NCBI RefSeq assembly: GCF_023272795.1
Contig: NZ_CP096829.1
Location: forward strand, 806,001 to 870,000
Length of the DNA: 64,000 nucleotides
Source: Flavobacterium humidisoli
Lineage (GTDB): Bacteria; Bacteroidota; Bacteroidia; Flavobacteriales; Flavobacteriaceae
Direction: 5' to 3'
Part shown: piece after piece, positions 1-8,542 of the stretch
How the letters are laid out: each line of letters starts with the position of its first letter
Position numbering within the stretch: position 1 is the stretch's first letter
The notes under the pieces: model-generated
The model's input: the letters and a program-made list of their open reading frames with translations, nothing else
The model's database searches: none
Told to the model about the DNA's origin: nothing
Position numbers and translations under genes: made by a program

Positions 1-250
1 AATTAGATAATGCGCAAATGTGCTTTAGAAATTTTCCTTTCCCTTCTCTGGAATGTAGGTTCAATTGCCTTTTCTTATCATAAAAACTGCTTTCGTCATT
101 ATGAGCAAGGAGATTTTTTATTAAAAGGCGCTTATTGATCATTATTCCCGATTATTAGACTGACTTAGATTTTTAGACTTCTTAGATTGATTTTCAGATT
201 TCTAATTTAAACTAAAGATCTGATTTTCTAAGAAGTCTAATCATCTAGTT
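1..250. other. Left-edge non-coding stretch with a fold-back
   Basis: I find no convincing coding frame on either strand here. The right part holds an inverted repeat: a 14-base arm at 173-186 (TTAGACTTCTTAGA) is perfectly complementary to 227-240. The words TTAGA and CAGAT recur on both arms. It lies just past the stop of the SDR gene and may act as its terminator, although there is no strong T-run. It belongs to the intergenic fold-back class seen across the window. Confidence 0.6.
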
Positions 251-1006
251 TTAAATATTCTTTTTAACAATCGTCGAAGACGCCTGTGCTGTACTCATCA
301 CAACCAAATCTGCAATATTTACATGATAAGGTCTTGAGACCACAAAGTGAATAATATCCGCAATATCTTCAGCCTGCAGCGGATCAAATCCTTTGTAAAC
401 ATTTGCGGCTCTTTCGACATCTCCTTTAAAACGGACTTCGCTGAATTCTGTTGCTACCATTCCTGGGTGAATGCCTCCAACTCGAATTCCAAACGGATTT
501 AAATCGATTCGCATTCCTGCTGTAATCGCATCAACGGCATGTTTAGAACCACAATATACATTTCCATTTGGGTAAACCTCTTTTGCTGCTGTTGATCCAA
601 TATTAATGATATGTCCAGATTGTCTCTCCACCATTTGCGGAATTATCGCTTTTGAAACGTACAAAAGACCTTTGACATTAATATCGATCATGGCATCCCA
701 ATCGTCTAAATTTCCATTTTGAATCGGATCTAAACCGTGGGCATTTCCAGCGTTATTAATTAAAACGTCTATTGTAGAAAAATCGTTTGGCAAAGCACCT
801 ATTTTTTCTAAAACCTCCTCTTTGTTACGAACATCAAATTCTAAAGAATGTACTTCTGTAAAAGCCGAAAGTTCTTTTTGAAGTTCTTCCAAACGGTCTT
901 TACGTCTTCCGCAAAGAATAACTTTATAATTGTTTTTTGCTAGAATCTGAGCGGTTGCTTTTCCAATTCCGCTTGTAGCGCCAGTAATTAAAACTGTTTT
1001 TTTCAT
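251..1006 (-). CDS. Short-chain dehydrogenase/reductase (SDR), NADP-dependent
   Basis: A 251-residue classical SDR, the usual family length. The Rossmann dinucleotide motif TGATSGIG spans residues 8-15 and is followed by basic CGRRKDR at 32-38, which suggests NADP(H). NNAG is at 84-87. The catalytic residues are Ser138, Tyr151 and Lys155 (YCGSK). The overall pattern is closest to the YdfG / 3-hydroxy-acid (L-allo-threonine) dehydrogenase group; that assignment rests on family resemblance, and the substrate is not visible in the sequence. No signal peptide, so it should be cytoplasmic. The next gene upstream on the same strand is an aldo/keto reductase, about 200 bp away across a large inverted repeat, so co-transcription is doubtful. 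Confidence 0.9.
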   Translation of the reverse strand: MKKTVLITGATSGIGKATAQILAKNNYKVILCGRRKDRLEELQKELSAFTEVHSLEFDVRNKEEVLEKIGALPNDFSTIDVLINNAGNAHGLDPIQNGNLDDWDAMIDINVKGLLYVSKAIIPQMVERQSGHIINIGSTAAKEVYPNGNVYCGSKHAVDAITAGMRIDLNPFGIRVGGIHPGMVATEFSEVRFKGDVERAANVYKGFDPLQAEDIADIIHFVVSRPYHVNIADLVVMSTAQASSTIVKKNI

Positions 1007-1026
1007 TTTTAGGTTATATTTTGGTA

Positions 1027-1140
1027 CGCGGATGACGCGGATTTACTTCGTAAAGACACGGATTATTACGGATTTTTTTTTGTAATAAATAAAATCTGCG
1101 TCAATCTGCGTCTTTACGAAGTAAATCCGCGTCATCCGCG
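1027..1140. repeat. Perfect 30-bp inverted repeat with a 54-base loop
   Basis: The arm at 1027-1056 (begins CGCGGATGACGCGG) is the exact reverse complement of 1111-1140 (ends CGTCATCCGCG). Weaker complementarity continues inward. The arms are made from the word CGGAT repeated about four times, plus the self-complementary TTTACTTCGTAAA. It sits between two minus-strand genes. No ORF lies inside it and no transposase lies nearby. Confidence 0.95.
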
Positions 1141-1208
1141 TTCTATTTTTGCAAATATTTTAGAGTTCTAGCTGAACACTAAAATTCTGAATACTGAAAA
1201 ACTAAAAA

Positions 1209-2084
1209 TTAAGGCACATCGTCGCCCATACTTTCAGTCCAGATCGCGAACCAGTCTTCTTTATCCATTTCTAATTCAATAGCTTTTGATAGAGATTGAA
1301 TTCTAGCAATATTTACTGTTCCTGCAATCGGAATTACTTTTGCCGGATGCTTTAAAATCCATGCTAATAGAAGTGTATCTGCTCCTAAGTGATATTTTTC
1401 TAACAAAGTAGAAAACAGTTTTTTCAAACGGCGAGTCTGTTTCGTATCTTCTCTAAAAACAGTTCCAAGCGGATTCCATGATAAAGGACGAATGCCTTGC
1501 GTTTGCATGTAATCTAAACTTCCATCAAGCATTGGCTCATAATGCGTTGCAGAAAATTGAACTTGATTGTAACTAACTTCTGTTTTCTGACGAATTAATT
1601 CTGTTTGAGAACTTGTAAAATTCGAAAGACCAAAATCAATAATTTTTCCTTCTCCTTTTAATTTCTCCACCGCTTCAGCGATTTCGTCAGCCTGCATTAA
1701 CGGACTTGGTCTGTGAAGCAGAAAAACATCTACGTAATCTGTTTTTAAATTTTTTAGAGATTTTTCTACAGACTTAATAATATAGTCTTTAGAATAATCG
1801 TAATGTTTGATTTTGTTTTCGGGGCGTTTATCAGCAATCATTTGAATACCACACTTGGTAATTAATTGTAATTTTTCGCGTTGAATTTTACTTGCGTGAA
1901 AAGCTTTTCCAAAATCAGCTTCGGTCGTATACGAACCGTAAATATCCGCGTGATCAAAAGTCGTAATTTTGTTTTCGATACTCACTTGTATCATGTTTTC
2001 CATTTCGCTAGTTGTAAGGTTTTTATCCCAAACTCCCCAATTCATAGTGCCTGAAATTATAGGCGATAAGACTGTTTTGCTCAT
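1209..2084 (-). CDS. Aldo/keto reductase, YdhF-like
   Basis: A 291-residue (beta/alpha)8 aldo/keto reductase. The catalytic tetrad is visible: Asp44 and Tyr49 (DHADIYG), Lys77 (ITKCG) and His124 (LLHRP). The C-terminal NADPH-binding part (PIAGTVNIARIQSL) is conserved. The pattern resembles E. coli YdhF, an oxidoreductase whose physiological substrate is unknown. It is cytoplasmic and has no signal peptide. It is divergent from moxR; the 212-bp gap between them should hold both promoters. Family assignment is firm; substrate unknown. Confidence 0.92.
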   Translation of the reverse strand: MSKTVLSPIISGTMNWGVWDKNLTTSEMENMIQVSIENKITTFDHADIYGSYTTEADFGKAFHASKIQREKLQLITKCGIQMIADKRPENKIKHYDYSKDYIIKSVEKSLKNLKTDYVDVFLLHRPSPLMQADEIAEAVEKLKGEGKIIDFGLSNFTSSQTELIRQKTEVSYNQVQFSATHYEPMLDGSLDYMQTQGIRPLSWNPLGTVFREDTKQTRRLKKLFSTLLEKYHLGADTLLLAWILKHPAKVIPIAGTVNIARIQSLSKAIELEMDKEDWFAIWTESMGDDVP

Positions 2085-2296
2085 AATAATTATGCGTTAT
2101 TTTTGGTAATAATTATGCTTTTATAAAACATAATCATCAAAGTTCTTAAAAATATAAAAATAGATTCACAATTAGTCCTTAAAATTAAGTCATTGGTCGA
2201 AGTTTTAACCATTCTTTAACATCTTACTTCTCAAAAAATATTCAATTTGCACTCTCAAAAATTAGGCGTTAAAATCAAGGTTTTAAAAATATTTAT

Positions 2297-3301
2297 ATGG
2301 AAGAAAATACAACGACTTTAGACATTAGAGCGATAAATGAAAAAATTGAGAGAGAAAGTGCTTTTATAGACCTTCTTACAATGGAAATGAACAAAGTTAT
2401 TGTGGGTCAGAAACATATGGTCGAGCGTCTATTGATTGGATTATTGGGGCAAGGGCATATTTTATTGGAAGGAGTTCCTGGTCTGGCAAAAACTTTAGCC
2501 ATCAACACGCTTTCTCAAGCGGTTCAAGGATCTTTCAGCCGTATCCAGTTTACGCCAGATTTATTACCTGCCGATGTTATCGGAACCATGATTTACAATA
2601 TTAAAGCAAATGAGTTCTCAATTAAAAAAGGACCTATTTTTGCCAATTTCGTACTTGCAGATGAGATTAACCGTGCGCCTGCAAAGGTTCAGTCAGCGTT
2701 ATTAGAGGCAATGCAGGAAAAACAAGTTACTATTGGTGACACTACATTTAAATTAGATCGTCCGTTTTTAGTATTAGCAACACAAAATCCAGTTGAGCAA
2801 GAAGGAACTTATGCACTTCCTGAAGCGCAAGTTGACCGTTTTATGTTGAAAACTGTTATTGATTATCCAAAAATTGATGAAGAGCGTTTTGTAATTCGTC
2901 AAAACTTAAAAGGATCTTACGAAAAAGTAAATCCAGTGGTTTCTGTAGATCAGATTCTACGTGCTCAGGAAGCTGTTCGTGAAGTTTATATGGACGAAAA
3001 AATCGAAAAATATATTCTTGATATTATTTTCGCTACACGTTACCCAGAAAAATACAAATTAGCCGATTTAAAACCGCTTATCAGTTTTGGAGCTTCTCCT
3101 CGTGGAAGTATCAACTTGGCTAATGCTGCTAAATGTTATGCTTTCATCAAACGTCGTGGTTATGTAATTCCAGAAGACGTTCGTGCAGTTGTTCACGATG
3201 TATTACGTCACAGAGTTGGAATTACTTACGAAGCAGAAGCAGAAAACATCACTTCTGTAGACATTATCAACAAAATCGTTAACGAGATTGAGGTACCTTA
3301 A
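2297..3301 (+). CDS. moxR: MoxR-type AAA+ ATPase
   Basis: A 334-residue MoxR-family AAA+ ATPase, normally a chaperone that works with vWA proteins encoded beside it. The Walker A variant GVPGLAKT spans 59-66, Walker B (VLADE) ends at Asp122-Glu123, and the sensor 1 motif ATQNP has Asn164. It is first in the Bat operon, followed by a DUF58 protein and the BatA-E genes. In Bacteroides and other taxa this cluster is linked to oxygen or stress tolerance of the cell envelope. A fold-back of AGATTTT words separates it from the next gene. Very secure family call; the client proteins are inferred from context. Confidence 0.96.
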   Translation: MEENTTTLDIRAINEKIERESAFIDLLTMEMNKVIVGQKHMVERLLIGLLGQGHILLEGVPGLAKTLAINTLSQAVQGSFSRIQFTPDLLPADVIGTMIYNIKANEFSIKKGPIFANFVLADEINRAPAKVQSALLEAMQEKQVTIGDTTFKLDRPFLVLATQNPVEQEGTYALPEAQVDRFMLKTVIDYPKIDEERFVIRQNLKGSYEKVNPVVSVDQILRAQEAVREVYMDEKIEKYILDIIFATRYPEKYKLADLKPLISFGASPRGSINLANAAKCYAFIKRRGYVIPEDVRAVVHDVLRHRVGITYEAEAENITSVDIINKIVNEIEVP

Positions 3302-3394
3302 AAAATTTTAGATTTTAGATTGCAGAATTTAGATTTAAATCTGCAGTCTAAAAAATAATCTAAAATCTAAAATCTAAAATCTGCAATCCGAAAA
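3302..3394. repeat. Intergenic fold-back (AGATTTT / AAAATCT words)
   Basis: The gap between moxR and the DUF58 gene is almost wholly fold-back DNA. GATTGCAGA at 3318-3326 pairs with 3380-3388. A central palindrome AGATTTAAATCT lies inside. Seven-base words TTTTAGA are repeated on the left arm and their complements on the right. It would form a long hairpin in the operon mRNA. Confidence 0.8.
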
Positions 3395-4258
3395 ATGGAT
3401 ACAAAAGAGCTTTTAAAAAAAGTACGGAAAATAGAAATCAAAACCAAAAGACTGAGTAATCATATCTTTTCGGGAGAATACCACTCTTCATTTAAAGGAC
3501 GAGGAATGACGTTTAGCGAGGTGCGTCAATACCAATACGGAGATGATATTCGTAACATCGATTGGAATGTGACCGCACGCTACAATGAAGCTCACGTTAA
3601 AGTATTTGAGGAAGAACGCGAATTGACCATGGTTTTAATGGTTGACATTTCGGGTTCGGAATCTTTTGGTTCTAAAAATCAATTCAAAAAAGACATCGTA
3701 ACCGAAATTGCGGCAACGATGGCTTTTTCGGCTACACAGAATAATGACAAAATTGGTTTAATCTTATTTTCTGATACTGTAGAATTATATATTCCGCCAA
3801 AAAAAGGACGTTCGCACGTACTTCGCATCATTCGGGAATTAATCGAATTTGAACCAAAAAGCCATAAAACAGACATTGCTCAGGCATTAAAATTCTTATC
3901 TGGAACCCAAAAAAAGAAAGCCATTATTTTTATGATCTCCGATTTTATGTCTGATTCGTATGAACATACTTTAAAAATTGCTTCAAAGAAACACGACATT
4001 ACAGGTGTTCGAGTTTACGATATTCGTGAAGAAAGAATTCCAAATTTAGGAATGGTAAACATGCTGGATGCCGAAACTGGAAAGATACAGTTGGTTGATA
4101 CAAGTTCGAAAGCAGTTCGTTTGAATTACGAGAAGCACTATCAGGAAAAACTAAATTATTTTAAAGATACCTTCCGTAAATCTGGAGCAGGAATTGTAAA
4201 TACCAGAGTAGACGAAAATTACGTTACTAAATTATTAGGCTATTTCAAATCGAGATAA
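3395..4258 (+). CDS. DUF58 protein with vWA-like fold (Bat operon)
   Basis: A 287-residue DUF58 protein. The family signature around YQYGDDIRNIDWN lies at 46-58. A vWA-like domain follows with a degenerate MIDAS, DISGSES at 84-90. In conserved Bat operons this protein is encoded directly after MoxR and is thought to be one of its partners. No signal peptide or membrane segment is seen, so it is probably cytoplasmic or associated with the inner face of the membrane. The start codon follows the fold-back by a few bases. Role beyond the complex is unknown. Confidence 0.92.
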   Translation: MDTKELLKKVRKIEIKTKRLSNHIFSGEYHSSFKGRGMTFSEVRQYQYGDDIRNIDWNVTARYNEAHVKVFEEERELTMVLMVDISGSESFGSKNQFKKDIVTEIAATMAFSATQNNDKIGLILFSDTVELYIPPKKGRSHVLRIIRELIEFEPKSHKTDIAQALKFLSGTQKKKAIIFMISDFMSDSYEHTLKIASKKHDITGVRVYDIREERIPNLGMVNMLDAETGKIQLVDTSSKAVRLNYEKHYQEKLNYFKDTFRKSGAGIVNTRVDENYVTKLLGYFKSR

Positions 4259-4273
4259 GTATTTTTGATTTTT

Positions 4274-4760
4274 GATTAACGATTTTTGATTTATGATGTG
4301 TGTGATTTGAGATTAAAGGGAGTATTTAAGAAATGACCAAACAAGAATTAGAAAATAGATTGATTGATTTTGCAGCAACAATTATAATTATAGCAAGTAA
4401 GTTTGAGAAAAATTATGCAGGAAATCATTTGTCAGGACAAATAATCCGATCGGGAACATCGCCAGCGCTAAATTACGGTGAAGCGCAAAGTGCAGAGAGC
4501 AAAAAAGATTTTATTCATAAAATGGGGATTTGTCTGAAAGAATTAAGAGAAACATTTGTTTGTTTGAAAATCATAGAAAAAGCAAATTTATCAACAGACA
4601 GAGAAAGTTTAATGCAAGTAAAAATGGAAGCAAATCAATTAATTTCCATTTTTGTATCCAGCATTAAAACATCAAAAAATAATTCATAAAAATTAAAGAT
4701 TACTATTTTAGAAAACAATTGACAATCCTTGGAAAAATCAAAAATCAAAAATCGTTAATC
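4274..4760. repeat. 24-bp inverted repeat enclosing an S23-like gene
   Basis: The arm at 4274-4297 (begins GATTAACGATTTTTGATTT) and the reverse complement of 4737-4760 agree at 23 of 24 bases. The arms flank the four-helix-bundle gene on both sides. More copies of the word ATTTTTG lie outside each arm. In mRNA the arms could pair and loop out the whole gene. Confidence 0.88.
4333..4689 (+). CDS. Four-helix-bundle protein, S23/IVS family
   Basis: A 118-residue protein of the four-helix-bundle family named after the proteins encoded in intervening sequences of 23S rRNA, also related to the Avd proteins of diversity-generating retroelements. The family pattern is visible: RSGTSPALNYGEAQSAES, then KDFIHKMGICLKELRET. 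The function of free-standing members is unknown. It interrupts the Bat operon between the DUF58 gene and the membrane-protein gene, and a 24-bp inverted repeat flanks it. A second member (29 to 33 percent-like similarity by eye, not computed) lies at 21557. I infer that it was inserted rather than being a Bat component. Confidence 0.85.
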   Translation: MTKQELENRLIDFAATIIIIASKFEKNYAGNHLSGQIIRSGTSPALNYGEAQSAESKKDFIHKMGICLKELRETFVCLKIIEKANLSTDRESLMQVKMEANQLISIFVSSIKTSKNNS

Positions 4761-4776
4761 TTCAATCACTAATCAA

Positions 4777-6414
4777 ATGAAATTTAAACTTTATATATTT
4801 TTATTGCTTTTTTCTACTATGATTTTTGCACAGCAGAAACCAATAGAAACGAGTATTGATACCACCAAAAATAAGATTGGTGCTGAGTTCAAACTGACGC
4901 TTAAAACGGTTGTGACTTCAACATCAAAAGTTGAATTTCCTAAACTTAAAAATATCGGTCCGTTAGAAGTTATCCAGTCTTATCCGATTGATACGGTTAA
5001 GAAAGATGCCACTAATTACGAACTTATAAAAAAATATGGTTTAACGCAGTTTGATTCTGGCCGTTACACGATTCCGAGCATCAAAATTTTAATTGATAAA
5101 AAACCTTTTTACTCTGATTCTATTAAAGTTGAAGTTGCTGCAGTAAAAGTTGACACTTTACAGCAGAAAATGTATGATATTAAAGACATTTCTTCTGTTG
5201 ATGAGGGAATAGGAAATTGGTGGATTTACACTTTAATAGTTCTAGCCATTTTAGGAATTGGCGCTTTCGTTTACTGGTATGTTAAAAAACGCCAGTTGAA
5301 AAAAATCGAAGAAGAAGTTTATAAAACTCCTATCGAAAAAGCGACTAGTTTATTAAACAACCTAGAACAAAAAGAACTGGTTCAAAAAGGAGAAATTAAA
5401 GAATACTATAGCGAACTAACAGATATTGCTAGAAATTATATCGAAGAAGCGATTCATATTCCAGCAATGGAAAGCACAACTTCTGAGTTAATTGCTGCGA
5501 TTAGAGAAGCTTCGACCAAAAAGAAAATGACCCTTACGCCAGAAACGGTTGAAAATTTAGAGCGCGTTTTACGTCAGGCCGATTTGGTAAAATTTGCCAA
5601 ATCTAAACCGCTTGATTTTGAAATTACTGATGATAGAAATAAGATACAAAAAGTAATTTTAACCCTTGATAATGCAATTCCAACTGAAGTTCCAGAAGAA
5701 ATTGAAGATCAGCTATTAAACGAAGCGCAAAGACAAAAACAAATTAAGGAACAACTTCGCAAAAAACGTAATGCCAGAATTGGTTACGCTGTTGCAGCTA
5801 TCATACTATTATTGTTTGCCACAACGACTTTCTTTATTGTAACCAAAGGATTCAATTATGTGAAAGACAATATAATTGGCCATCCTTCTAAAGAATTATT
5901 AGAGGGCGAATGGGTAAAAAGTGCTTATGGAAGTCCAGCTGTTCTTATTGAAACGCCAAAGGTTTTAAAAAGAATGGACGCACAAAAAGCACTTCCAAAA
6001 GAAGCGATGGCACTTATCAAAGAAATGCAGCTTTTTGCATACGGAAGTATGATTGATAATTTTTACGTAACGGTTTCAACATCTAAATTCAAACAGCCAA
6101 CAGATATTGATTTAAGTAAAACGCTTGAAGGTACTTTAAAAATTATTGAGGCTCAAGGCGGACAAAATATTATAGTAAAACAAGAAGATTTTCAAACTAA
6201 TGAAGGTATTCAGGGAGTAAAAGGTTACGGAACAATGACGGTTTTGAATCCAGCAACCAAAACGAGTACAAAAGCATATTATGAATTGTTACTTTTCAAA
6301 CAAGATCAAGGTTTACAGCAAATCCTTATTTTGCACGAAGAAGGCGATACCTATGCAAATGAAATCACGACCCGAATATTAAATTCTGTTGAACTTCAAA
6401 GAGCAAACAACTAA
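4777..6414 (+). CDS. Membrane protein of the Bat operon (BatD-/DUF4381-like)
   Basis: A 545-residue protein. An N-terminal signal peptide (to about AQQ at 18-20) is followed by a beta-rich extracytoplasmic domain resembling the start of BatD. One membrane segment lies at about 148-169, then a helical cytoplasmic stretch containing EYYSELTDIARNYIEEA (DUF4381-like), a second membrane segment at about 335-356, and a C-terminal globular domain. Its stop codon overlaps the batA start (TAATG), so translation of the two is probably coupled. The position between DUF58 and batA is typical of Flavobacteriia. Its precise role is not known. Confidence 0.78.
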   Translation: MKFKLYIFLLLFSTMIFAQQKPIETSIDTTKNKIGAEFKLTLKTVVTSTSKVEFPKLKNIGPLEVIQSYPIDTVKKDATNYELIKKYGLTQFDSGRYTIPSIKILIDKKPFYSDSIKVEVAAVKVDTLQQKMYDIKDISSVDEGIGNWWIYTLIVLAILGIGAFVYWYVKKRQLKKIEEEVYKTPIEKATSLLNNLEQKELVQKGEIKEYYSELTDIARNYIEEAIHIPAMESTTSELIAAIREASTKKKMTLTPETVENLERVLRQADLVKFAKSKPLDFEITDDRNKIQKVILTLDNAIPTEVPEEIEDQLLNEAQRQKQIKEQLRKKRNARIGYAVAAIILLLFATTTFFIVTKGFNYVKDNIIGHPSKELLEGEWVKSAYGSPAVLIETPKVLKRMDAQKALPKEAMALIKEMQLFAYGSMIDNFYVTVSTSKFKQPTDIDLSKTLEGTLKIIEAQGGQNIIVKQEDFQTNEGIQGVKGYGTMTVLNPATKTSTKAYYELLLFKQDQGLQQILILHEEGDTYANEITTRILNSVELQRANN

Positions 6415-7415
6415 TGAGCAAGATCACTTTTTTAAATCCAGAATTTCTTTGGTTGTTCCTATTGATTCCGATTACGATAATTTGGTTTTTCTGGAAACGC
6501 AATCAGCAGTCGGCTACCTTAAAAATGAGTTCTACAGCAGGTTTTCAAAACAGCGAATCGTTTTTGACAAAATTCAAACCTGCTCTATACGTTTTCAGAA
6601 TTCTTGCTTTATGTTCATTGATTATAGCATTGGCTCGACCAAGAACAGTAGACATTAGTAATCAGACTAAAACAACAAAAGGAATTGATATTGTAATGGC
6701 AATTGACGTTTCTGGATCTATGCTGGCAAAAGATTTAAAGCCAAATCGTATGGAAGCTTTAAAACGAGTTGCAGCCGATTTCGTTGAAGAAAGACCAAAC
6801 GACAGAATCGGATTGGTTTTATATGCTTCTGAAGCTTACACCAAAACTCCTGTTACCAGCGATAAAGCTATTATTCTTGAAGCCATAAAAGGCATTAAAT
6901 ACGATACGGTTTTACAAGACGGAACCGGAATTGGAATGGGATTGGCAACTGCTGTAAATCGTTTGAAAGATAGCAAAGCAAAAAGTCGCATTATTATCCT
7001 TCTTACTGACGGTGTAAACAACGCTGGTTTTATCGAACCAGAAACAGCGTCAGATATTGCGAAACAGTACGGAATTAAAGTTTACACGATTGGTCTTGGA
7101 ACAAACGGAATGGCAGAATCTCCATACGCATATGCTCCAAATGGCGGTTTCTTATTTAAAATGCAGAAAGTCGAAATCGATGAAAAGCTAATGAGAAACA
7201 TCGCTAGAAAAACAGATGGAACGTATTTTAGAGCAACAAGTAACGACAAATTAGCAGAAATATACAACTCGATCAATAAACTGGAAACTACAGAAATTCA
7301 GGAACTGAAATTCTACGATTACGACGAAAAATACAGGTTTTTTGTCTTATTTGCAGGTTTAATGTTATTGCTTGAAGTTGGATTAAGAAATACGGTTTAC
7401 AGAAGCTTCATTTAA
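6414..7415 (+). CDS. batA: BatA, vWA-domain membrane protein
   Basis: A 333-residue Bat protein. Membrane segments lie at about 10-27 and 57-75, a vWA domain follows, and a C-terminal membrane segment lies at about 312-327. The MIDAS motif is intact, DVSGSM from Asp98, and TDG supplies a later metal-site residue. The topology, helices at both ends and the vWA domain between them, is that of BatA/BatB. It begins inside the stop of the preceding gene. A short fold-back separates it from batB. It probably acts with MoxR and BatB as an envelope stress complex. Confidence 0.94.
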   Translation: MSKITFLNPEFLWLFLLIPITIIWFFWKRNQQSATLKMSSTAGFQNSESFLTKFKPALYVFRILALCSLIIALARPRTVDISNQTKTTKGIDIVMAIDVSGSMLAKDLKPNRMEALKRVAADFVEERPNDRIGLVLYASEAYTKTPVTSDKAIILEAIKGIKYDTVLQDGTGIGMGLATAVNRLKDSKAKSRIIILLTDGVNNAGFIEPETASDIAKQYGIKVYTIGLGTNGMAESPYAYAPNGGFLFKMQKVEIDEKLMRNIARKTDGTYFRATSNDKLAEIYNSINKLETTEIQELKFYDYDEKYRFFVLFAGLMLLLEVGLRNTVYRSFI

Positions 7416-7468
7416 TTTTAGATTAAAAAAAAAATCTAAAATCTAAATTCAGAAATCTAAAATTTAAA
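7416..7468. repeat. Short fold-back between batA and batB
   Basis: TTTTAGATT near 7417-7425 faces AATCTAAAA near 7434-7442 across an A-tract, followed by two more degenerate copies of ATCTAAA. It uses the same word as the gap after moxR in this operon. Confidence 0.65.
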
Positions 7469-8503
7469 ATGGAATTAGACGAAAAAAAATATTTATATCT
7501 CTTATTACTTATCCCAATTGTGGTATGTATTTTTCTTTTCAATATGTATTGGAAAAGAAGAACGCAACGTGAATTTGGTGATTTGGAAATGGTAAAAAGA
7601 TTGAGCCCTGAGAAATCGGTTTTTAAACCTGTTTTAAAAATTGTTGTAATTCTTTTGGCACTTACTTGTTTGATTATTGGCTTGGTAAATCCGAAAATCG
7701 GAACCAAAATGGAAACCGTAAAACGAGAAGGTATCGATATTGTTTTTGCCGTTGATGTTTCTAAAAGTATGCTTGCAGAAGACGTTGTTCCTAGCCGTTT
7801 GGACAAAAGTAAACAGTTGGTTTCTCAAATCATTAACAATTTAGGAAGCGATAGAATCGGAATTGTAGCATACGCAGGAAGTGCTTTCCCTGTTTTACCA
7901 ATCACATCAGATTACAGCGTTGCAAAAATGTTTTTACAGAGTATGAATCCAGGAATGGTTTCATCTCAAGGAACATCTTTGGATGAAGCGATTAAATTGT
8001 CTTCTACTTATTTTGATGAAAAGAGTAAAACCAGTAAATTATTAATTCTGATTTCTGACGGTGAAGATCATTCTGAAGGTGCGACTGCTGCGGCAGAAGA
8101 AGCCAATAAGTTAGGAATGAAAATCATCACAATTGGTGTTGGAACAGAAAGAGGAGGAACAATTCCTTTAAAAGAAAATGGCGTTGTAAGAGGGTATCAA
8201 AAAGATCAAAACGGAGAAACAGTTATTACCAAATTAAATCAAGAAGGTTTAAAAACAATTGCAAAAGCAACAAAAGGTGGTTATGTTTACGGCGGAAGCA
8301 CGAAAGAAGTTTTAGAATATGTAAAAAATGCTTTGAACAATATTCAGAAAACAGAATTTGAAGCTACACAAATGGCAGAATTTCAATCGCAGTTCCAATG
8401 GTTTATCGGATTTGCATTTTTACTGCTTTTCCTAGACATTTTCTTGTTAGAAAGAAAAACAAGCTGGATCAAAGAGTTGGATTTATTTAATGAAAAGAAA
8501 TAA
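7469..8503 (+). CDS. batB: BatB, vWA-domain membrane protein
   Basis: A 344-residue paralogue of BatA. Membrane helices lie near 7-27 and 56-73, with one more near the C-terminus (about 308-325). The vWA MIDAS is DVSKS from Asp96, with Lys in place of the usual Gly but the metal-binding Asp and both Ser retained; a later SDGED motif is present. It is directly followed by batC (TPR), the usual order. Likely partner of BatA and BatC in the inner membrane. Confidence 0.94.
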   Translation: MELDEKKYLYLLLLIPIVVCIFLFNMYWKRRTQREFGDLEMVKRLSPEKSVFKPVLKIVVILLALTCLIIGLVNPKIGTKMETVKREGIDIVFAVDVSKSMLAEDVVPSRLDKSKQLVSQIINNLGSDRIGIVAYAGSAFPVLPITSDYSVAKMFLQSMNPGMVSSQGTSLDEAIKLSSTYFDEKSKTSKLLILISDGEDHSEGATAAAEEANKLGMKIITIGVGTERGGTIPLKENGVVRGYQKDQNGETVITKLNQEGLKTIAKATKGGYVYGGSTKEVLEYVKNALNNIQKTEFEATQMAEFQSQFQWFIGFAFLLLFLDIFLLERKTSWIKELDLFNEKK

Positions 8504-8542
8504 ATGTTCAGAGTGAAATTCAGAACAGAAAACAAAATTAGA

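Noticed and set aside
1..160. Possible tail of a gene entering from the left edge
   Set aside because: The open frames are short and do not resemble a conserved C-terminus.
6389..6658. 89-codon plus-strand frame overlapping batA
   Set aside because: It is out of frame with two strong genes and has no family features.
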